A DNA stretch of 44,252 bases from Planctomycetaceae bacterium (GCA_002717145.1 PBCP01000005.1:1-44252); one strand, 5' to 3'. Counted from the stretch's first letter, positions 18,385 to 28,333 are shown. Translations and numbers: made by a program. Notes: generated by a model from the letters alone, not told the origin.

Positions 18385-19710
18385 TTACTCTGAGATTTCG
18401 ATTTGACTAAAAATCTGCCAGCCTTCCTGATGGAGTTCCATTTTGCTTGAGAACTGCAGGCGAGGCTTGTTTGTCCATGGGTCTATGACGCCGATCGCCA
18501 AACGATATAGCCCCGGCGAGATCTTGTCAGAGGGGGCTGTTAACAGTGTCTTGAATTCTCCGGGTCGCCATCGACGGATATCTAAGTCGGTTTCCGTGGT
18601 GACGATCTTTCCGTTGATGTCGATTAAAGCCAACCGGACTGGCCACTTATAGTAAAAAGGAGCAACTCCGTGATTAGCTCCAATCAGGAAGAGTTGAAGT
18701 GGATCTCCACGTTTCACAATCCGTTTGTGTTGAAAAGTGAGAATGCGAAAGTCATATCCCATTCGGCGGAGTAATTCTGCGCAGTTTCCTAAATACCTAT
18801 TGTCCTGCTTTTCAACCAAAGCCGGACAATAGGGACCTACCCAGGAAAAGTGACCGTTTAGCAAGGCTTTGAGAGTAGTTCCATATTGATGAAGCATCCA
18901 TTTTTCTGCCTGGAATGGCTCCATTTCTCCACCAATGGGGGCCACCGCCCAGTTCTTGTCCTGCCCCGATGCTTTGAGTTCCGTTAGAAATGCCCAGTCT
19001 TCTCCGTTTTGTGTGTCGGCTGGAAACATGTCGTCGTGGAAACCAAGCCATTTAGGAACAGCTGCGTATTTGCGGGGATATCTGGCCATCAGCATTTTAT
19101 CCGGAAATGCTTTGCGATATGCATCGATTACGATTTTCGTCGTGGCATTGTCTGCGAACAATTCAGGCTGAGGATAGGTATGCCATTCTCCCCAATGACC
19201 GAGTAAGCCCAATTGAACGAAAGCCACCCGTGGGTTGGTGTTATAACGAGCCCCAAGTGCTGCGATGAATTTTGCTAAGGCCTTTCGCATTTCCGGATGG
19301 TTATAGTTGGGAGTGATACCACCGCCGTGCTGCTCATACTTTTGAGTTTCAACTCCCTTGTCGAGCAACCACTGTGGGATTCCGCTCTCCTTTTTGGGGT
19401 AGTCCATGTAGATGCGAAAAATGACATGCTTGCCCTCTGCATTAGGATGAATCCAATCTTCTTTCTCCCACTGCTCAAATTTGAATTGGCCTTCGATCGG
19501 TTCAAGATCTTTCCATGAAGCATAAAGGAATACCATGGAATATGGCTGATGAATTTTTCCGGCGTTCGTATATGGAGCCCAGCCTTTGAGGGGTTGGTCA
19601 TAGGGTGGAGTTGCTGGGAATAGATTGCCAGTGACAATATCTTGAGCTTGTAGTGTAGTGCTACTGCATACGGAAAGCAGTAGTATCGTTAGTGTTCGAA
19701 TGATATTCAT
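18385..19710 (-). CDS. Secreted DUF4832 protein (glycoside-hydrolase-like fold)
   Basis: 441 residues from the ATG at 19710, chosen because it starts a signal peptide (MNIIRTLTILLLSVCSS) and avoids overlap with the upstream gene; a longer frame reaches 19842 but would run through a terminator. The central part has TIM-barrel-like features (WKDLEPIEGQFKFEQW, FVQLGLLGHWGEWH, GFHDDMFPAD). The C-terminal part has the DUF4832 beta-sandwich pattern. GH-like proteins of this kind are thought to act on external polysaccharides, which fits the glycan theme of this genome. Catalytic Glu residues are not certain. Confidence 0.8.
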   Translation of the reverse strand: MNIIRTLTILLLSVCSSTTLQAQDIVTGNLFPATPPYDQPLKGWAPYTNAGKIHQPYSMVFLYASWKDLEPIEGQFKFEQWEKEDWIHPNAEGKHVIFRIYMDYPKKESGIPQWLLDKGVETQKYEQHGGGITPNYNHPEMRKALAKFIAALGARYNTNPRVAFVQLGLLGHWGEWHTYPQPELFADNATTKIVIDAYRKAFPDKMLMARYPRKYAAVPKWLGFHDDMFPADTQNGEDWAFLTELKASGQDKNWAVAPIGGEMEPFQAEKWMLHQYGTTLKALLNGHFSWVGPYCPALVEKQDNRYLGNCAELLRRMGYDFRILTFQHKRIVKRGDPLQLFLIGANHGVAPFYYKWPVRLALIDINGKIVTTETDLDIRRWRPGEFKTLLTAPSDKISPGLYRLAIGVIDPWTNKPRLQFSSKMELHQEGWQIFSQIEISE

Positions 19711-19733
19711 GGACAGGCATTCCGATGTGGCAT

Positions 19734-19768
19734 AAAAAACGCTCGGCAAACATGGATTCGCCGAGCGT
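19734..19768 (-). terminator. Rho-independent terminator after the cytochrome c'-like gene
   Basis: A perfect 9-base stem ACGCTCGGC (19739-19747) / GCCGAGCGT (19760-19768) with a 12-base loop is followed on the minus strand by six T residues (complement of 19734-19739). It lies 25 bases after the stop of the cytochrome gene and 24 bases before the DUF4832 start, so it should separate the two transcripts. Confidence 0.88.
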
Positions 19769-19793
19769 CTAAATACTGGGTAAGCCACTTTTA

Positions 19794-20180
19794 CTATTGT
19801 TTTGGTGGATAAACTTTGTGAGGCGTGTGACATGCCTTGCAATTCATGGCTTTTGTGAGCGCTTCAGCACTTCCTTCTTTACCCGCAAGGTGAGCCTCCG
19901 TGGCTTTTGCCAATGCACCGGTTAGCTTTTTCCAGCTTTCCGCTGAGCCTTTAGGAGGCTTATTGGTCGGGAGTGCTTTGACATAAGCAACAAAGAGCTT
20001 AGTTTCAGCTTCTGAAGCTTCTCCTTTGATTACTTTGGTATGCAGGCCACCAGTTTTCACGGCTTGCATGAATTTCTTGGTGGTGTACTTGTTTTCTTTT
20101 TTATCATCTGCGGTTGATACTCCGGAAATGATTGCCACGACGGCAATAACGCTGGCGAGTGATGCCAATTTACGAATCAT
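19794..20180 (-). CDS. Small secreted cytochrome c'/c556-like protein
   Basis: 128 residues with a signal peptide (1-24, SVIAVVAIISGVSTA-D). A single haem-attachment motif C-K-A-C-H is at residues 114-118, close to the C-terminus, and the rest is predicted helical. C-terminal haem attachment in a four-helix protein is the hallmark of the cytochrome c'/c556 group. It is expected to be a periplasmic electron carrier or gas binder. The gene has its own strong terminator and no close operon partner upstream, so it is probably a single-gene unit. Confidence 0.83.
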   Translation of the reverse strand: MIRKLASLASVIAVVAIISGVSTADDKKENKYTTKKFMQAVKTGGLHTKVIKGEASEAETKLFVAYVKALPTNKPPKGSAESWKKLTGALAKATEAHLAGKEGSAEALTKAMNCKACHTPHKVYPPKQ

Positions 20181-20311
20181 GGTGATTCTCCATAGATAGA
20201 TATATACGACGGTTCTTTAGATTATAGCACTATTTCCTATCGACTAAAAACATAGATTCGTTGAACTATGATGTGGGCTAAGCCCAGACCTATTCGCACT
20301 CTGAATATTAT

Positions 20312-20770
20312 TCAGTCAAAACTGATATTAGGTAGATAGAGCTTCAGTTTGGGCCAAAGCATAAAAAAGAAGATGGCGAAGAGAGCAAAAAGAACGGCGA
20401 AAGCGATGAGTTGTTGTTTTTGCAACCTAAATGCTCGTTCTCCAAACCGTCGCCGAATAGCACGGCGTTTTTCCCGACGTTTATGGTATTTTTCTTCATC
20501 TAAGGCCAATTGTTGCTGTAATTTTCCTTCTTCTCCGGGGAGGCCAACCAGATATTCGGCCCACACAAGATCCTGCGAGCAGGATTCACATTGAGCGATG
20601 CCATATTCACACTTTGCCCCGCATTTAGGGCAATTTGGTAATCGAGCAATGCGTCTTTTTTCGGTTAGTCGCCGTTGGAATGCCCGATCTTTCTCCTGCT
20701 GGATACGATCTTTAGACTCTTGAACTGCCTGATAATAGGCTTCCCAAGGATCTCGATTATAGTTCCACAT
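20312..20770 (-). CDS. Zinc-ribbon protein with C-terminal membrane anchor
   Basis: 152 residues. A zinc-ribbon lies at residues 47-64 with Cys47, Cys50, Cys61 and Cys64 (CPKCGAKC...CESC). Before it is a charged helix (QESKDRIQQEKDRAFQRR), after it a basic helix (KYHKRREKRRAIRRR), and then one hydrophobic segment at about 120-143 (AVLFALFAIFFFMLW). The protein is probably anchored in the membrane with the ribbon in the cytoplasm. No family is recognised. It is divergent from the TolC-like gene, with 171 bases between starts. Confidence 0.72.
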   Translation of the reverse strand: MWNYNRDPWEAYYQAVQESKDRIQQEKDRAFQRRLTEKRRIARLPNCPKCGAKCEYGIAQCESCSQDLVWAEYLVGLPGEEGKLQQQLALDEEKYHKRREKRRAIRRRFGERAFRLQKQQLIAFAVLFALFAIFFFMLWPKLKLYLPNISFD

Positions 20771-20941
20771 ATGATTCCGGTGTCTATCTGACGAAAACTC
20801 TAGAAAACCGCTTTTAAAAAATTAAATCGCTAAACAAAGAGCGATCGGCAAGCGATTAACAGACTTGTTCGGAGTACTGCATTTGGCATATGCGCTGTGC
20901 TTATTGTAAGCAATTTCGAATCCTGCCTACAAATATTTGAT

Positions 20942-23713
20942 ATGAATTCTCAACCGACAAAAACTTGGCAAACCACTGCCTGTCTCATTCTATTGGCATC
21001 TTCTCTGACAGGATGCGCAGAGCGTAACTATCTTCGTGAAGCGGATCAGCAGGCATTGGAAGTGATTGCCGAGCGAGCAGGCGATGACCGTTGGAATCTA
21101 GAGAACTACACGGTGGCTGTGGATGAACGTAGTCGTTTTTATGATGACTCTGAATCCACCGAAATATCGCGCCCGATAGATGACCAAGACTCCAATTTAT
21201 ACATGCATAGAGTCAATGGCTATGACGGATGGGAGTACTGGGACGAGGACGGCGTCACCGATCGATTCACAAACGAACAATGGCAGGAGCAGTTGGCTGG
21301 TTATGTGGAGTTTGATGAATTGGGAAATATCAAGCTCAACGCTGAAACGGCCTTAAAACTGGCTTACATCCACTCACCGGATTATCAACGTCAAAAGGAG
21401 ACGTTGTATCTCGCTGCTCTCGATGTTTCTGCTGAGCGGTTTCGATTAGACTCTCAGTTCTTTGGTGGATATGACACGAACTATCGTCATCGTGGTGTGG
21501 TCAATCCGGCGGGCTTACGAGTCGATCCTGCGACGGGGAATACGGTACTGTATCCGGCGTCGACCGGCCGTGAAAGTAACCGTTTAACGGTGGGTAAAAA
21601 TCCAGCCCTGCAAATGCGTCAACGACTCGACACGGCAGGTAACCTTGTAGTTGGGTTTGCCAATTCATTTATCTTTGAATTTACAGGCGAGACCGCCGAT
21701 TTTACGACTTCTATCGCAAACTTTGCATTCGTCCAACCTTTGCTTCGCAACGCAGGCAAGCATATCGCCTTGGAAAGCCTTACCCAATCTGAGCGTAATC
21801 TATTGGCGGGAATTAGATCCTTTGCGCAATACCAACAAGGATTTTTCACTCAGGTTACTATCGGAGAATCTGCGGTTGCCAATGTTCGACGAGGCAGTCC
21901 CGGTACTTTTGTGAATACCGGTAGCGGTACCACATTTGTCAATGGTTTTTATGGTTTGCTCCAAAATCAGCAAACCGTTCGTAATCTGGAGATTAGTGTA
22001 AAACGTCAGAAACAAAACCTCGAGCAGTTTGAAGAATACCTTGACCTTGGTCTTGTCGGTCTCGTTCAGGTTGACATTATGCGACAGGACGTCGTTGCTC
22101 AGGAATCGAGTCTACTGGACCGCAACGTGGGTTATAAGAATGCGATTGAACAGTATCAGACTAATGAACTTGGTTTACCTCCTAATTTGCCGATAGACAT
22201 TGATAAATCACTTGTCGAAGACTTCACTTTTATCACCGATGAATCACTGGCTGTGGAAGACCAGGTATTGGCCGCTCGTGAAACGATTGCCAACCTACAG
22301 GAACCGATCACGCAAGAGCTTCTCCAGCCGGTATTAACGGAACTGGAAGCAATCATTCCGACTCTGGAAGCATGGTTTAAGAACATCGCGACGGACGTCG
22401 ATGAGATGGAAACAGCAGCAGAAGTACGTGAGGCTCGAATGACGGAATCGGAAATCGAGGAATTTCGTTCCGCTCGCCTCAGCTTGAAAGCAGAACTGGA
22501 AACGTTGCTTGGGTTGGCTGCCACAGAAAAAGATGCTCTCGAGCAGATTAAAGCCGGGCTTGGAATTGCCGAGGCAGAGCAGACGATGCGTGAGCTTGTC
22601 ATCTGGCGTGGCCGTTTGAAACGTCTGACAGATCGTGCGGGACTGGCTCAGGCACGTGCTAAGCTTGAGAAAATCTCGGTAGGTACATTTGAGCTGGACT
22701 TTGAAGACGCCTTGAAGATTGCCTTACATAACCGCCTGGATTTTAAGAATGCCCGAGCAGCCCTTGTGGACACCTGGCGCCAAATTAAAATTCGGGAAAA
22801 CCAATTGTTGTCGACGGTCAATCTGACTGCATCGGGTGATCTGTATACCAAAAAGAACAACCCCGTTAGTTTTCGGGCAGAGACTGGAAGCTTGAGATTC
22901 GGCATTCAATTTGACGCTCCCATTACAAGACTTCTTGAACGAAACCAGCTGAAGCAGGCACTGATAAGCTATCAGCAGGATAAGCGACAGTTTATCCAGT
23001 CGCAGGATCGGCTCAATTATGGATTGCGGGCATTACTTCGGCGGACAGAGATGCTGCGACAGAAGTTAGAAGTGGATCGCCGTCAGGTTGCCATCGCCAT
23101 TCGCCTGGTCGATTCAACTCAGTCCCGACTATACCGTCCGGTACGACCAGCTCAGCCGGGTCAAAGCCAGCAACTATTAGGAGAAACGCTCGCTCTCAAT
23201 ATTGTGAACAGTTACAGCCGGCTGGCTCAGACGCAGGGAACTTTCCTGAGCACCTGGATGCAGTATCAGGCCGCACGGATGAGACTTCAACGCGAATTAG
23301 GAATCATGGAGTTAGATCAGGAGGGTAGTTGGGTGGATCAACCGCTTCCTCCGGTGGAAGAAATGTTGGAGGAGATTGAAGAAGACGAGTTACTAAGTAC
23401 GGTTGAGCTAACCGAAGACGAACCTCAGGCAAGCGATGTTGTTCAAACGGAAGGTAATGGTCTAAAACACCAGGTAACCGCGACCGAAGAAGCACCGAAA
23501 GAGAGTTTAAGTGCACTGGAGAAACTGAACCGGAAATTGATCAATCTGCAACAAAGTATCGAAGATGCGGTTCTAAAACGAGCTAAGGCCAGAATGGACT
23601 TAGAATTGGAAAAGTCGTTAGCCAAACCGCCAGCAGAAGTACAGCCACCAGGCGATTTGACGAATGAAGAAAATCCGGAAGATTCCACGGATTCTCCCGA
23701 AACAGGTACCTAA
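20942..23713 (+). CDS. TolC-like outer membrane efflux lipoprotein with long insertion
   Basis: 923 residues from ATG 20942, which gives a lipoprotein signal with lipobox LTGC (Cys25); an upstream ATG at 20897 would put extra polar residues before it. Two outer-membrane efflux repeats can be seen, starting near residue 133 (LNAETALKLAYIHSPDY) and near 583 (FEDALKIALHNRLDF). Between them, at about 430-580, is a helical coiled-coil-rich stretch absent from ordinary TolC proteins of about 450-500 residues. The last 130 residues are acidic and low in complexity. It should form the outer-membrane channel of the pump whose adaptors and permease follow 236 bases downstream. Confidence 0.85.
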   Translation: MNSQPTKTWQTTACLILLASSLTGCAERNYLREADQQALEVIAERAGDDRWNLENYTVAVDERSRFYDDSESTEISRPIDDQDSNLYMHRVNGYDGWEYWDEDGVTDRFTNEQWQEQLAGYVEFDELGNIKLNAETALKLAYIHSPDYQRQKETLYLAALDVSAERFRLDSQFFGGYDTNYRHRGVVNPAGLRVDPATGNTVLYPASTGRESNRLTVGKNPALQMRQRLDTAGNLVVGFANSFIFEFTGETADFTTSIANFAFVQPLLRNAGKHIALESLTQSERNLLAGIRSFAQYQQGFFTQVTIGESAVANVRRGSPGTFVNTGSGTTFVNGFYGLLQNQQTVRNLEISVKRQKQNLEQFEEYLDLGLVGLVQVDIMRQDVVAQESSLLDRNVGYKNAIEQYQTNELGLPPNLPIDIDKSLVEDFTFITDESLAVEDQVLAARETIANLQEPITQELLQPVLTELEAIIPTLEAWFKNIATDVDEMETAAEVREARMTESEIEEFRSARLSLKAELETLLGLAATEKDALEQIKAGLGIAEAEQTMRELVIWRGRLKRLTDRAGLAQARAKLEKISVGTFELDFEDALKIALHNRLDFKNARAALVDTWRQIKIRENQLLSTVNLTASGDLYTKKNNPVSFRAETGSLRFGIQFDAPITRLLERNQLKQALISYQQDKRQFIQSQDRLNYGLRALLRRTEMLRQKLEVDRRQVAIAIRLVDSTQSRLYRPVRPAQPGQSQQLLGETLALNIVNSYSRLAQTQGTFLSTWMQYQAARMRLQRELGIMELDQEGSWVDQPLPPVEEMLEEIEEDELLSTVELTEDEPQASDVVQTEGNGLKHQVTATEEAPKESLSALEKLNRKLINLQQSIEDAVLKRAKARMDLELEKSLAKPPAEVQPPGDLTNEENPEDSTDSPETGT

Positions 23714-23768
23714 ACGAATAGTTTAAAATGAATATCCCCTCTGACGGTTGGTGTCGTATGTAGACGGT

Positions 23769-23796
23769 TTTCCTATCCGTGAGCTAGGATGGGAAA
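23769..23796 (+). other. Hairpin between the channel gene and the adaptor genes
   Basis: The 10-base arms TTTCCTATCC (23769-23778) and GGATGGGAAA (23787-23796) pair with one G-U and leave an 8-base loop. No T-run follows, so it is not a standard intrinsic terminator. It may be an mRNA stability element or leader structure in the 236-base gap before the first adaptor gene. Confidence 0.4.
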
Positions 23797-23949
23797 GGAG
23801 CATTTCATCTAAACGGCTATACATTTTTAGAACAGCGACCAGACCAGAAATAGCAAAAATAGTAATTGTTTTATGTCCATTTTTGCAGATTATCGCAGGT
23901 GATTAGTAACTTGGTTAGGCGACCGCAGAAAAATAAGTGAAGTGACGTG

Positions 23950-25410
23950 ATGACAAATTCAGCGAATGATGAAAAAGCAGGAATTGGACGATGGATCATA
24001 CGGTTTGTGGTACTGGCGATATTTCTTGGTGGAGCAGGTGTTGGAGTTTACTATCTTCCTGATACTTTGCTGTCGAAAGAGGTAATTGAAAATCTGACTT
24101 ATAAGGTGACTCGGGGGCCTATTAAAATCTCAGTGACCGAACAGGGAACACTGGAGAGTTCTGATAATACAGAAATTAAGTGTAAAGTGCGTGGCCGCAA
24201 TACTGTCACCTGGGTGGTAGAGTCCGGAGCTATTGTCAAAGAGGGCGATGAATTAGTTCGACTTGATACCAAAGTTATCGAAGAGAATCTGAGCCTCCAA
24301 AAAACAAACGTCCATGAGGCGACGGCAACGCTAGAGGAAACGAAGACAGATACCGCTCAGGCTCAAATTGCTATCGATTCATTCGAGGAAGGGCGATATA
24401 CCAAAGGGCTTAAGTCACGCGATGCTGAAGTCCAGCGAGCTCAGATCAATCTGGATGCTTCCAAAGATAAGTATGAGCAGTATCGTCAGTTGTTTAAACG
24501 TGGTCGCGTTTCTGAATTGGAACTCGATGGAAGTGCATTTACAGTCACTCAGGCCGAGCTCCAATTGAAAGTTGCTCAAACCAGGCTGGATGTCTACAAA
24601 CGCTACACACGTGCCATGGATCTGGAACAGCTAAAAGGACGATTAAATGCACACAAATCCAAACTTTCAGCAGATGAAGCCGGATTACAGATGGATATGG
24701 CACGTCGAGCTCGTGCTCAAACAGAGCTTGAAAACTGTGTCATCAAGGCTCCCAAAGGTGGCCTCGTTATTTACCCAACTGCTGCGGCATGGAAAGATAC
24801 ACCAGATATTGCTGAAGGGGTGAATGTTAGTCACGACCAGGTATTATTGATTATGCCTGATCTCGATCAAATGCAGATTGAAATCGGGATACATGAAGCA
24901 ATTGTCGACCGCGTGCGGATGGGGTTAGAAGCAACCGTGACATTACCAGACCGGGAGCTTAAGGCTAAAGTTTCCGAAGTGGCAACGATCGCTCAACCTC
25001 TTGGTCCCTGGTCAGGAAACGTGGTGAAGTACGATACAATCATCTCTTTGCCCACCGAAGAAGGTCTTAAGCCAGGCATGAGTGCAGAAGTTGAGGTGGT
25101 GCTGGCAGAATACGATGATGTTCTTTACGTTCCAGTTTCAGCTGTTTTGGAAACAGAAGAAGGGCACTTTTGCTGGATTGAACAATCCACTGGGGAAACA
25201 AAGCGTCAGCGGGTGATTCTTGGTGAAAGTAATGACGTTTATGTTATCGTCGAGCAGGGTATTAAAGAGGGCGAGAAAGTTCTATTGAATCCTCTGGAGT
25301 TCATGGAAGAAACCGAATTGGCAAGTGCGGACGATTATCGTGGCCTCGGAGATACTAGTGGATATGCTGATACAGAAGCCACGGTCGAGGAGGCTGTGTC
25401 AGATGAGTAA
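23950..25410 (+). CDS. HlyD/MacA-type periplasmic adaptor, copy 1
   Basis: 486 residues. N-terminal membrane anchor at about 14-36 (IIRFVVLAIFLGGAGVGVYYL). The lipoyl-like half-motif TEQGTLESSDNTEI and VESGAIVKEGDEL is followed by a helical hairpin (residues about 105-265) and the second half IKAPKGGLVIYPTAAAW. A beta-barrel and membrane-proximal domain close the protein. These are the standard parts of membrane fusion proteins that link an inner-membrane transporter to a TolC channel. ATG 23950 is preferred over the GTG just before it. Its 3' end overlaps the start of copy 2 by 8 bases, so the two are translationally coupled. Confidence 0.85.
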   Translation: MTNSANDEKAGIGRWIIRFVVLAIFLGGAGVGVYYLPDTLLSKEVIENLTYKVTRGPIKISVTEQGTLESSDNTEIKCKVRGRNTVTWVVESGAIVKEGDELVRLDTKVIEENLSLQKTNVHEATATLEETKTDTAQAQIAIDSFEEGRYTKGLKSRDAEVQRAQINLDASKDKYEQYRQLFKRGRVSELELDGSAFTVTQAELQLKVAQTRLDVYKRYTRAMDLEQLKGRLNAHKSKLSADEAGLQMDMARRARAQTELENCVIKAPKGGLVIYPTAAAWKDTPDIAEGVNVSHDQVLLIMPDLDQMQIEIGIHEAIVDRVRMGLEATVTLPDRELKAKVSEVATIAQPLGPWSGNVVKYDTIISLPTEEGLKPGMSAEVEVVLAEYDDVLYVPVSAVLETEEGHFCWIEQSTGETKRQRVILGESNDVYVIVEQGIKEGEKVLLNPLEFMEETELASADDYRGLGDTSGYADTEATVEEAVSDE

Positions 25411-26833
25411 GAGTTACCACAAAGACGGTGCATCGGTTTGGTCTCAGCTAATCGTCTGTTGTCTGTTAGTCGGGCTGAGCATTGGCGGTTATTTGTTTGC
25501 CAAAAGCGATCAAGGTGAAGAACGAGTCAATCTCGACTTTCTGAAGGCACCAATCCATGTTGTAAGACTCGGAGATATGGCAGTTTCGGTTACGGAACAG
25601 GGCTCACTCGAGTCTTCAGACAATGTGGAAATAATCTGCCAGGTTCGTGGTCAGAATACTGTGACATGGGCTGTTGAATCAGGAACTTACGTAGAAGAGG
25701 GGGATGTCATTCTGACGCTCGATACCCTTTATATTGATGAACAGATCGCAGAGCGTTCGAAGTATGCACACTGGGCGCGAAGTGGTGCAGAACATTGGAA
25801 GGCAAGTGTCGCGAAAAACCAGTTGGCTATACCAGAATACCTGGAGGGGCGATTTGTAGCAGAACTCACCGGGATGGAAAAAGATTTGGTCATCGCCGAA
25901 GCGGATTTACTCACGGATCAGGAATTGCTCAAGTACGTACAACGTCAGTATGAGCGTGGGTACGAAAGTCGCGATCAGGTTGAACAGCATCGCCGCAGTG
26001 TCGAGTTTACAAAGCTGCGTATAGAAGTTCTTAAGTCAGACATCGAAGTTTTTAAGAAGTACACGAAGGAATACGAACTGGCACGACTCGAAGGTGAATT
26101 GAAAGTATCTCAGGCACAGTTTGAAGCGAATGATGAACGGGCCATGGCGGATGCCTCCCGTCGTGACCGTGCGGTTGAGGAAAAGGAGTACTGTACTGTC
26201 CGGGCTCCGAAAAGTGGGCTGGTGATTCATCCGAGTGCCGCGGCTTGGAAAGACGCTCCCGACATTACAGAGGGAGGAACCGTCTTTCGTGAACAGGTTA
26301 TGTTGTTGATGCCTAACCTGGACAAAATGCAGGTTAAAGTGGGCGTGCACGAAGCATTAATTGACGACGTTCATCCGGATATGAAAGTCTATGTCAAATT
26401 GCCTGACCGTGAACCGTTTGAGTGTAAGGTCAGTCACGTCGCAGATATTGCGAGACCGCCAACCATTGGTGTGAGTAATATTGTGAAATACGACGTTACG
26501 GTGGAGATACCTAAGATGGACGGTTTGAAGCCCGGCATGACTGCTGAAGTTGAAATTGTGATGAATGAGTTCACCGATCAGGTTTTATTGCCTGTCGAGT
26601 CCGTACTCGAATTTGGAAGCGGCTTTTGCTGTTGGGTACGTCAGGGTAACTCGATTAGTCGGCGTATTGTCGAACTTGCCGACAGTGATGAAAAAATGGT
26701 TCGAGTACTTAGCGGTATTCAAGCTGGTGAGACAGTGATTCTAAATCCTTTAGCCTATGTTGAAGAAGCTCAGGATGCGGCATTGATTAACTTCGAACAG
26801 ACTGCTGCCGAAGCGGTTGAGGAAGAAGGCTAA
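25403..26833 (+). CDS. HlyD/MacA-type periplasmic adaptor, copy 2
   Basis: 476 residues from ATG 25403, preceded by GGAGG about 10 bases upstream; a longer frame upstream lies inside copy 1 and is not needed. Membrane anchor about 14-34 (LIVCCLLVGLSIGGYLF). Lipoyl motif TEQGSLESSDNVEI, helical hairpin, then VRAPKSGLVIHPSAAAW and the beta-barrel. It shares with copy 3 a segment absent from copy 1 (IDEQIAERSKYAHW and AEYLEGRFV-like), so copies 2 and 3 are the closest pair. It likely forms a mixed adaptor ring with its neighbours. Confidence 0.85.
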   Translation: MSKSYHKDGASVWSQLIVCCLLVGLSIGGYLFAKSDQGEERVNLDFLKAPIHVVRLGDMAVSVTEQGSLESSDNVEIICQVRGQNTVTWAVESGTYVEEGDVILTLDTLYIDEQIAERSKYAHWARSGAEHWKASVAKNQLAIPEYLEGRFVAELTGMEKDLVIAEADLLTDQELLKYVQRQYERGYESRDQVEQHRRSVEFTKLRIEVLKSDIEVFKKYTKEYELARLEGELKVSQAQFEANDERAMADASRRDRAVEEKEYCTVRAPKSGLVIHPSAAAWKDAPDITEGGTVFREQVMLLMPNLDKMQVKVGVHEALIDDVHPDMKVYVKLPDREPFECKVSHVADIARPPTIGVSNIVKYDVTVEIPKMDGLKPGMTAEVEIVMNEFTDQVLLPVESVLEFGSGFCCWVRQGNSISRRIVELADSDEKMVRVLSGIQAGETVILNPLAYVEEAQDAALINFEQTAAEAVEEEG

Positions 26834-26838
26834 ATAAA

Positions 26839-28320
26839 GTGGCTGGACCTCAAAAATCGCGAATTGTGTTGCGAGTCCTGATGCTGCTGATACTCGTGGG
26901 CATTGGATTCGGTATGTATCGTGGGGTTGATACCTGGCTGGCGAGTCAAAGTATTGAACCTCAACGGAAACATTTTCTTACACATGTCGTACAACGAACC
27001 CCGCTGACCTTTTCGCTGAAGGATCAGGGTACGCTCGAAAGCTCTGAAAACTACGAAGTAATTTGCCAGGTTCGCGGTTCTAATATCATTACCTCGGTCG
27101 TTGAAAACGGAACCTATGTAAAAAAAGGGGACGTGCTCATAACTCTTGATAGCCTCTTCATTGACGAACAGATTGCAGAGCGTTCGAAATATGCTCACTG
27201 GTCAAGAAGTGGAGCAGAGCACTGGTTGGCGACCGTCAAATCCCGCGAACTTGCTTTGGCCGAGTATCTCGAAGGACGGTTTGTAACGGAAGTGCTGGCG
27301 AAGGAGCTGGAACTGATTGTCAAAGAAAGCGATTTGCTGGCATTCAATGAATTTCTGACGTTCAATGTTCGTCAATTCGAAAAAGGTTATGTCAGTGCTG
27401 ATGAGGTGGAACGCTGGCGTCGAAGGATTGATATTCATAAAGTTGATCTCGATGTAATGAAGAGTGATCTGAGTGTATTACGGGAACATACAAAGAAGTC
27501 TGAGATGGCCCGACTCGAAGGCGAATTGAAAGTCGCCAAAGCTCAGTTTGAGGCAAGTGATGAACGGGCTGATGCGGATGCGTCACGAAGAGATCGGGCT
27601 TTAGCGGAGAAGGAATTCTGTACCATCCGCGCACCTAAAGATGGACTCGTCATTCATCCGAAAGCCGCTTCATGGAAGTGGGCTCCTGATATCACAGAAG
27701 GTGGTACCGTTTATAAAGAACAGGTTTTGTTGCTGATGCCAAATCTGGAGAAGATGCAGGTTAAATTAGGGATTGTTGAAGCCATGATCGATAGTGTCAC
27801 TGTCGGTATGAAGGCGATTGTAACGCTTCCCGGTCGTGCGCCTTTTGAAGCTAAGGTGTCAGAAGTGGCTGATATTGCACGGCCACCCATTATCGGATCT
27901 GGTGATGTTGTTCGCTATGATGTCATCATTGAATTGCCCAAGCTGGACAATCTAAAACCAGGGACGAGTGCTAAGATCGAAATCATGATCAACGAAGTGG
28001 ATGAAGTGCTAACAGTGCCGCTGGCTGCCACTGTCGAAATTGAAGATGATATCTATTGTTGGGTTGAAACTTCAGTTGGTGCCGAGCGGCGTTTGTTGCA
28101 AACGAAACCAGGGGATGATGTTTCGTTGATTGTTGAAAGTGGCGTTCGAGTGGGAGAAAAAGTGGTCATGAATCCCCTGATTTATTCAGAAGATGCAGGG
28201 GCGGATGCTCCCGAACCGAAAGCCGACACTGAAAACGCAGAAACAGAGTTGCCTGAAACGACGACTTTGGGGCTGTCTGGAGCATTGAGTTCAGGATTCC
28301 CGGCGAATCTGCGTGGGTAA
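26839..28320 (+). CDS. HlyD/MacA-type periplasmic adaptor, copy 3
   Basis: 493 residues from a GTG at 26839, five bases after the stop of copy 2. Membrane anchor about 9-28 (VLRVLMLLILVGIGFGMYRG). Lipoyl half KDQGTLESSENYEV, hairpin with IDEQIAERSKYAHW, then IRAPKDGLVIHPKAASW and the beta-barrel. The C-terminus adds an acidic, Glu/Thr-rich tail of about 40 residues. The gene ends 13 bases before the permease gene. Three adaptors in a row from one message is unusual; each has diverged over its whole length, so this is an old duplication rather than a recent one. Confidence 0.85.
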   Translation: MAGPQKSRIVLRVLMLLILVGIGFGMYRGVDTWLASQSIEPQRKHFLTHVVQRTPLTFSLKDQGTLESSENYEVICQVRGSNIITSVVENGTYVKKGDVLITLDSLFIDEQIAERSKYAHWSRSGAEHWLATVKSRELALAEYLEGRFVTEVLAKELELIVKESDLLAFNEFLTFNVRQFEKGYVSADEVERWRRRIDIHKVDLDVMKSDLSVLREHTKKSEMARLEGELKVAKAQFEASDERADADASRRDRALAEKEFCTIRAPKDGLVIHPKAASWKWAPDITEGGTVYKEQVLLLMPNLEKMQVKLGIVEAMIDSVTVGMKAIVTLPGRAPFEAKVSEVADIARPPIIGSGDVVRYDVIIELPKLDNLKPGTSAKIEIMINEVDEVLTVPLAATVEIEDDIYCWVETSVGAERRLLQTKPGDDVSLIVESGVRVGEKVVMNPLIYSEDAGADAPEPKADTENAETELPETTTLGLSGALSSGFPANLRG

Positions 28321-28333
28321 CGAGGCTTAATCA

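Noticed and set aside
19711..19842. Extended N-terminus of the DUF4832 protein
   Set aside because: The extension would run through a strong terminator and into the end of the cytochrome gene, and it hides a clean signal peptide.
20897..20941. Earlier start of the TolC-like protein
   Set aside because: The ATG at 20942 gives a proper lipoprotein signal; the upstream 15 residues do not.
23769..23796. Terminator between the TolC-like gene and the adaptors
   Set aside because: The hairpin has no T-run, so I list it only as a structure of unknown role.
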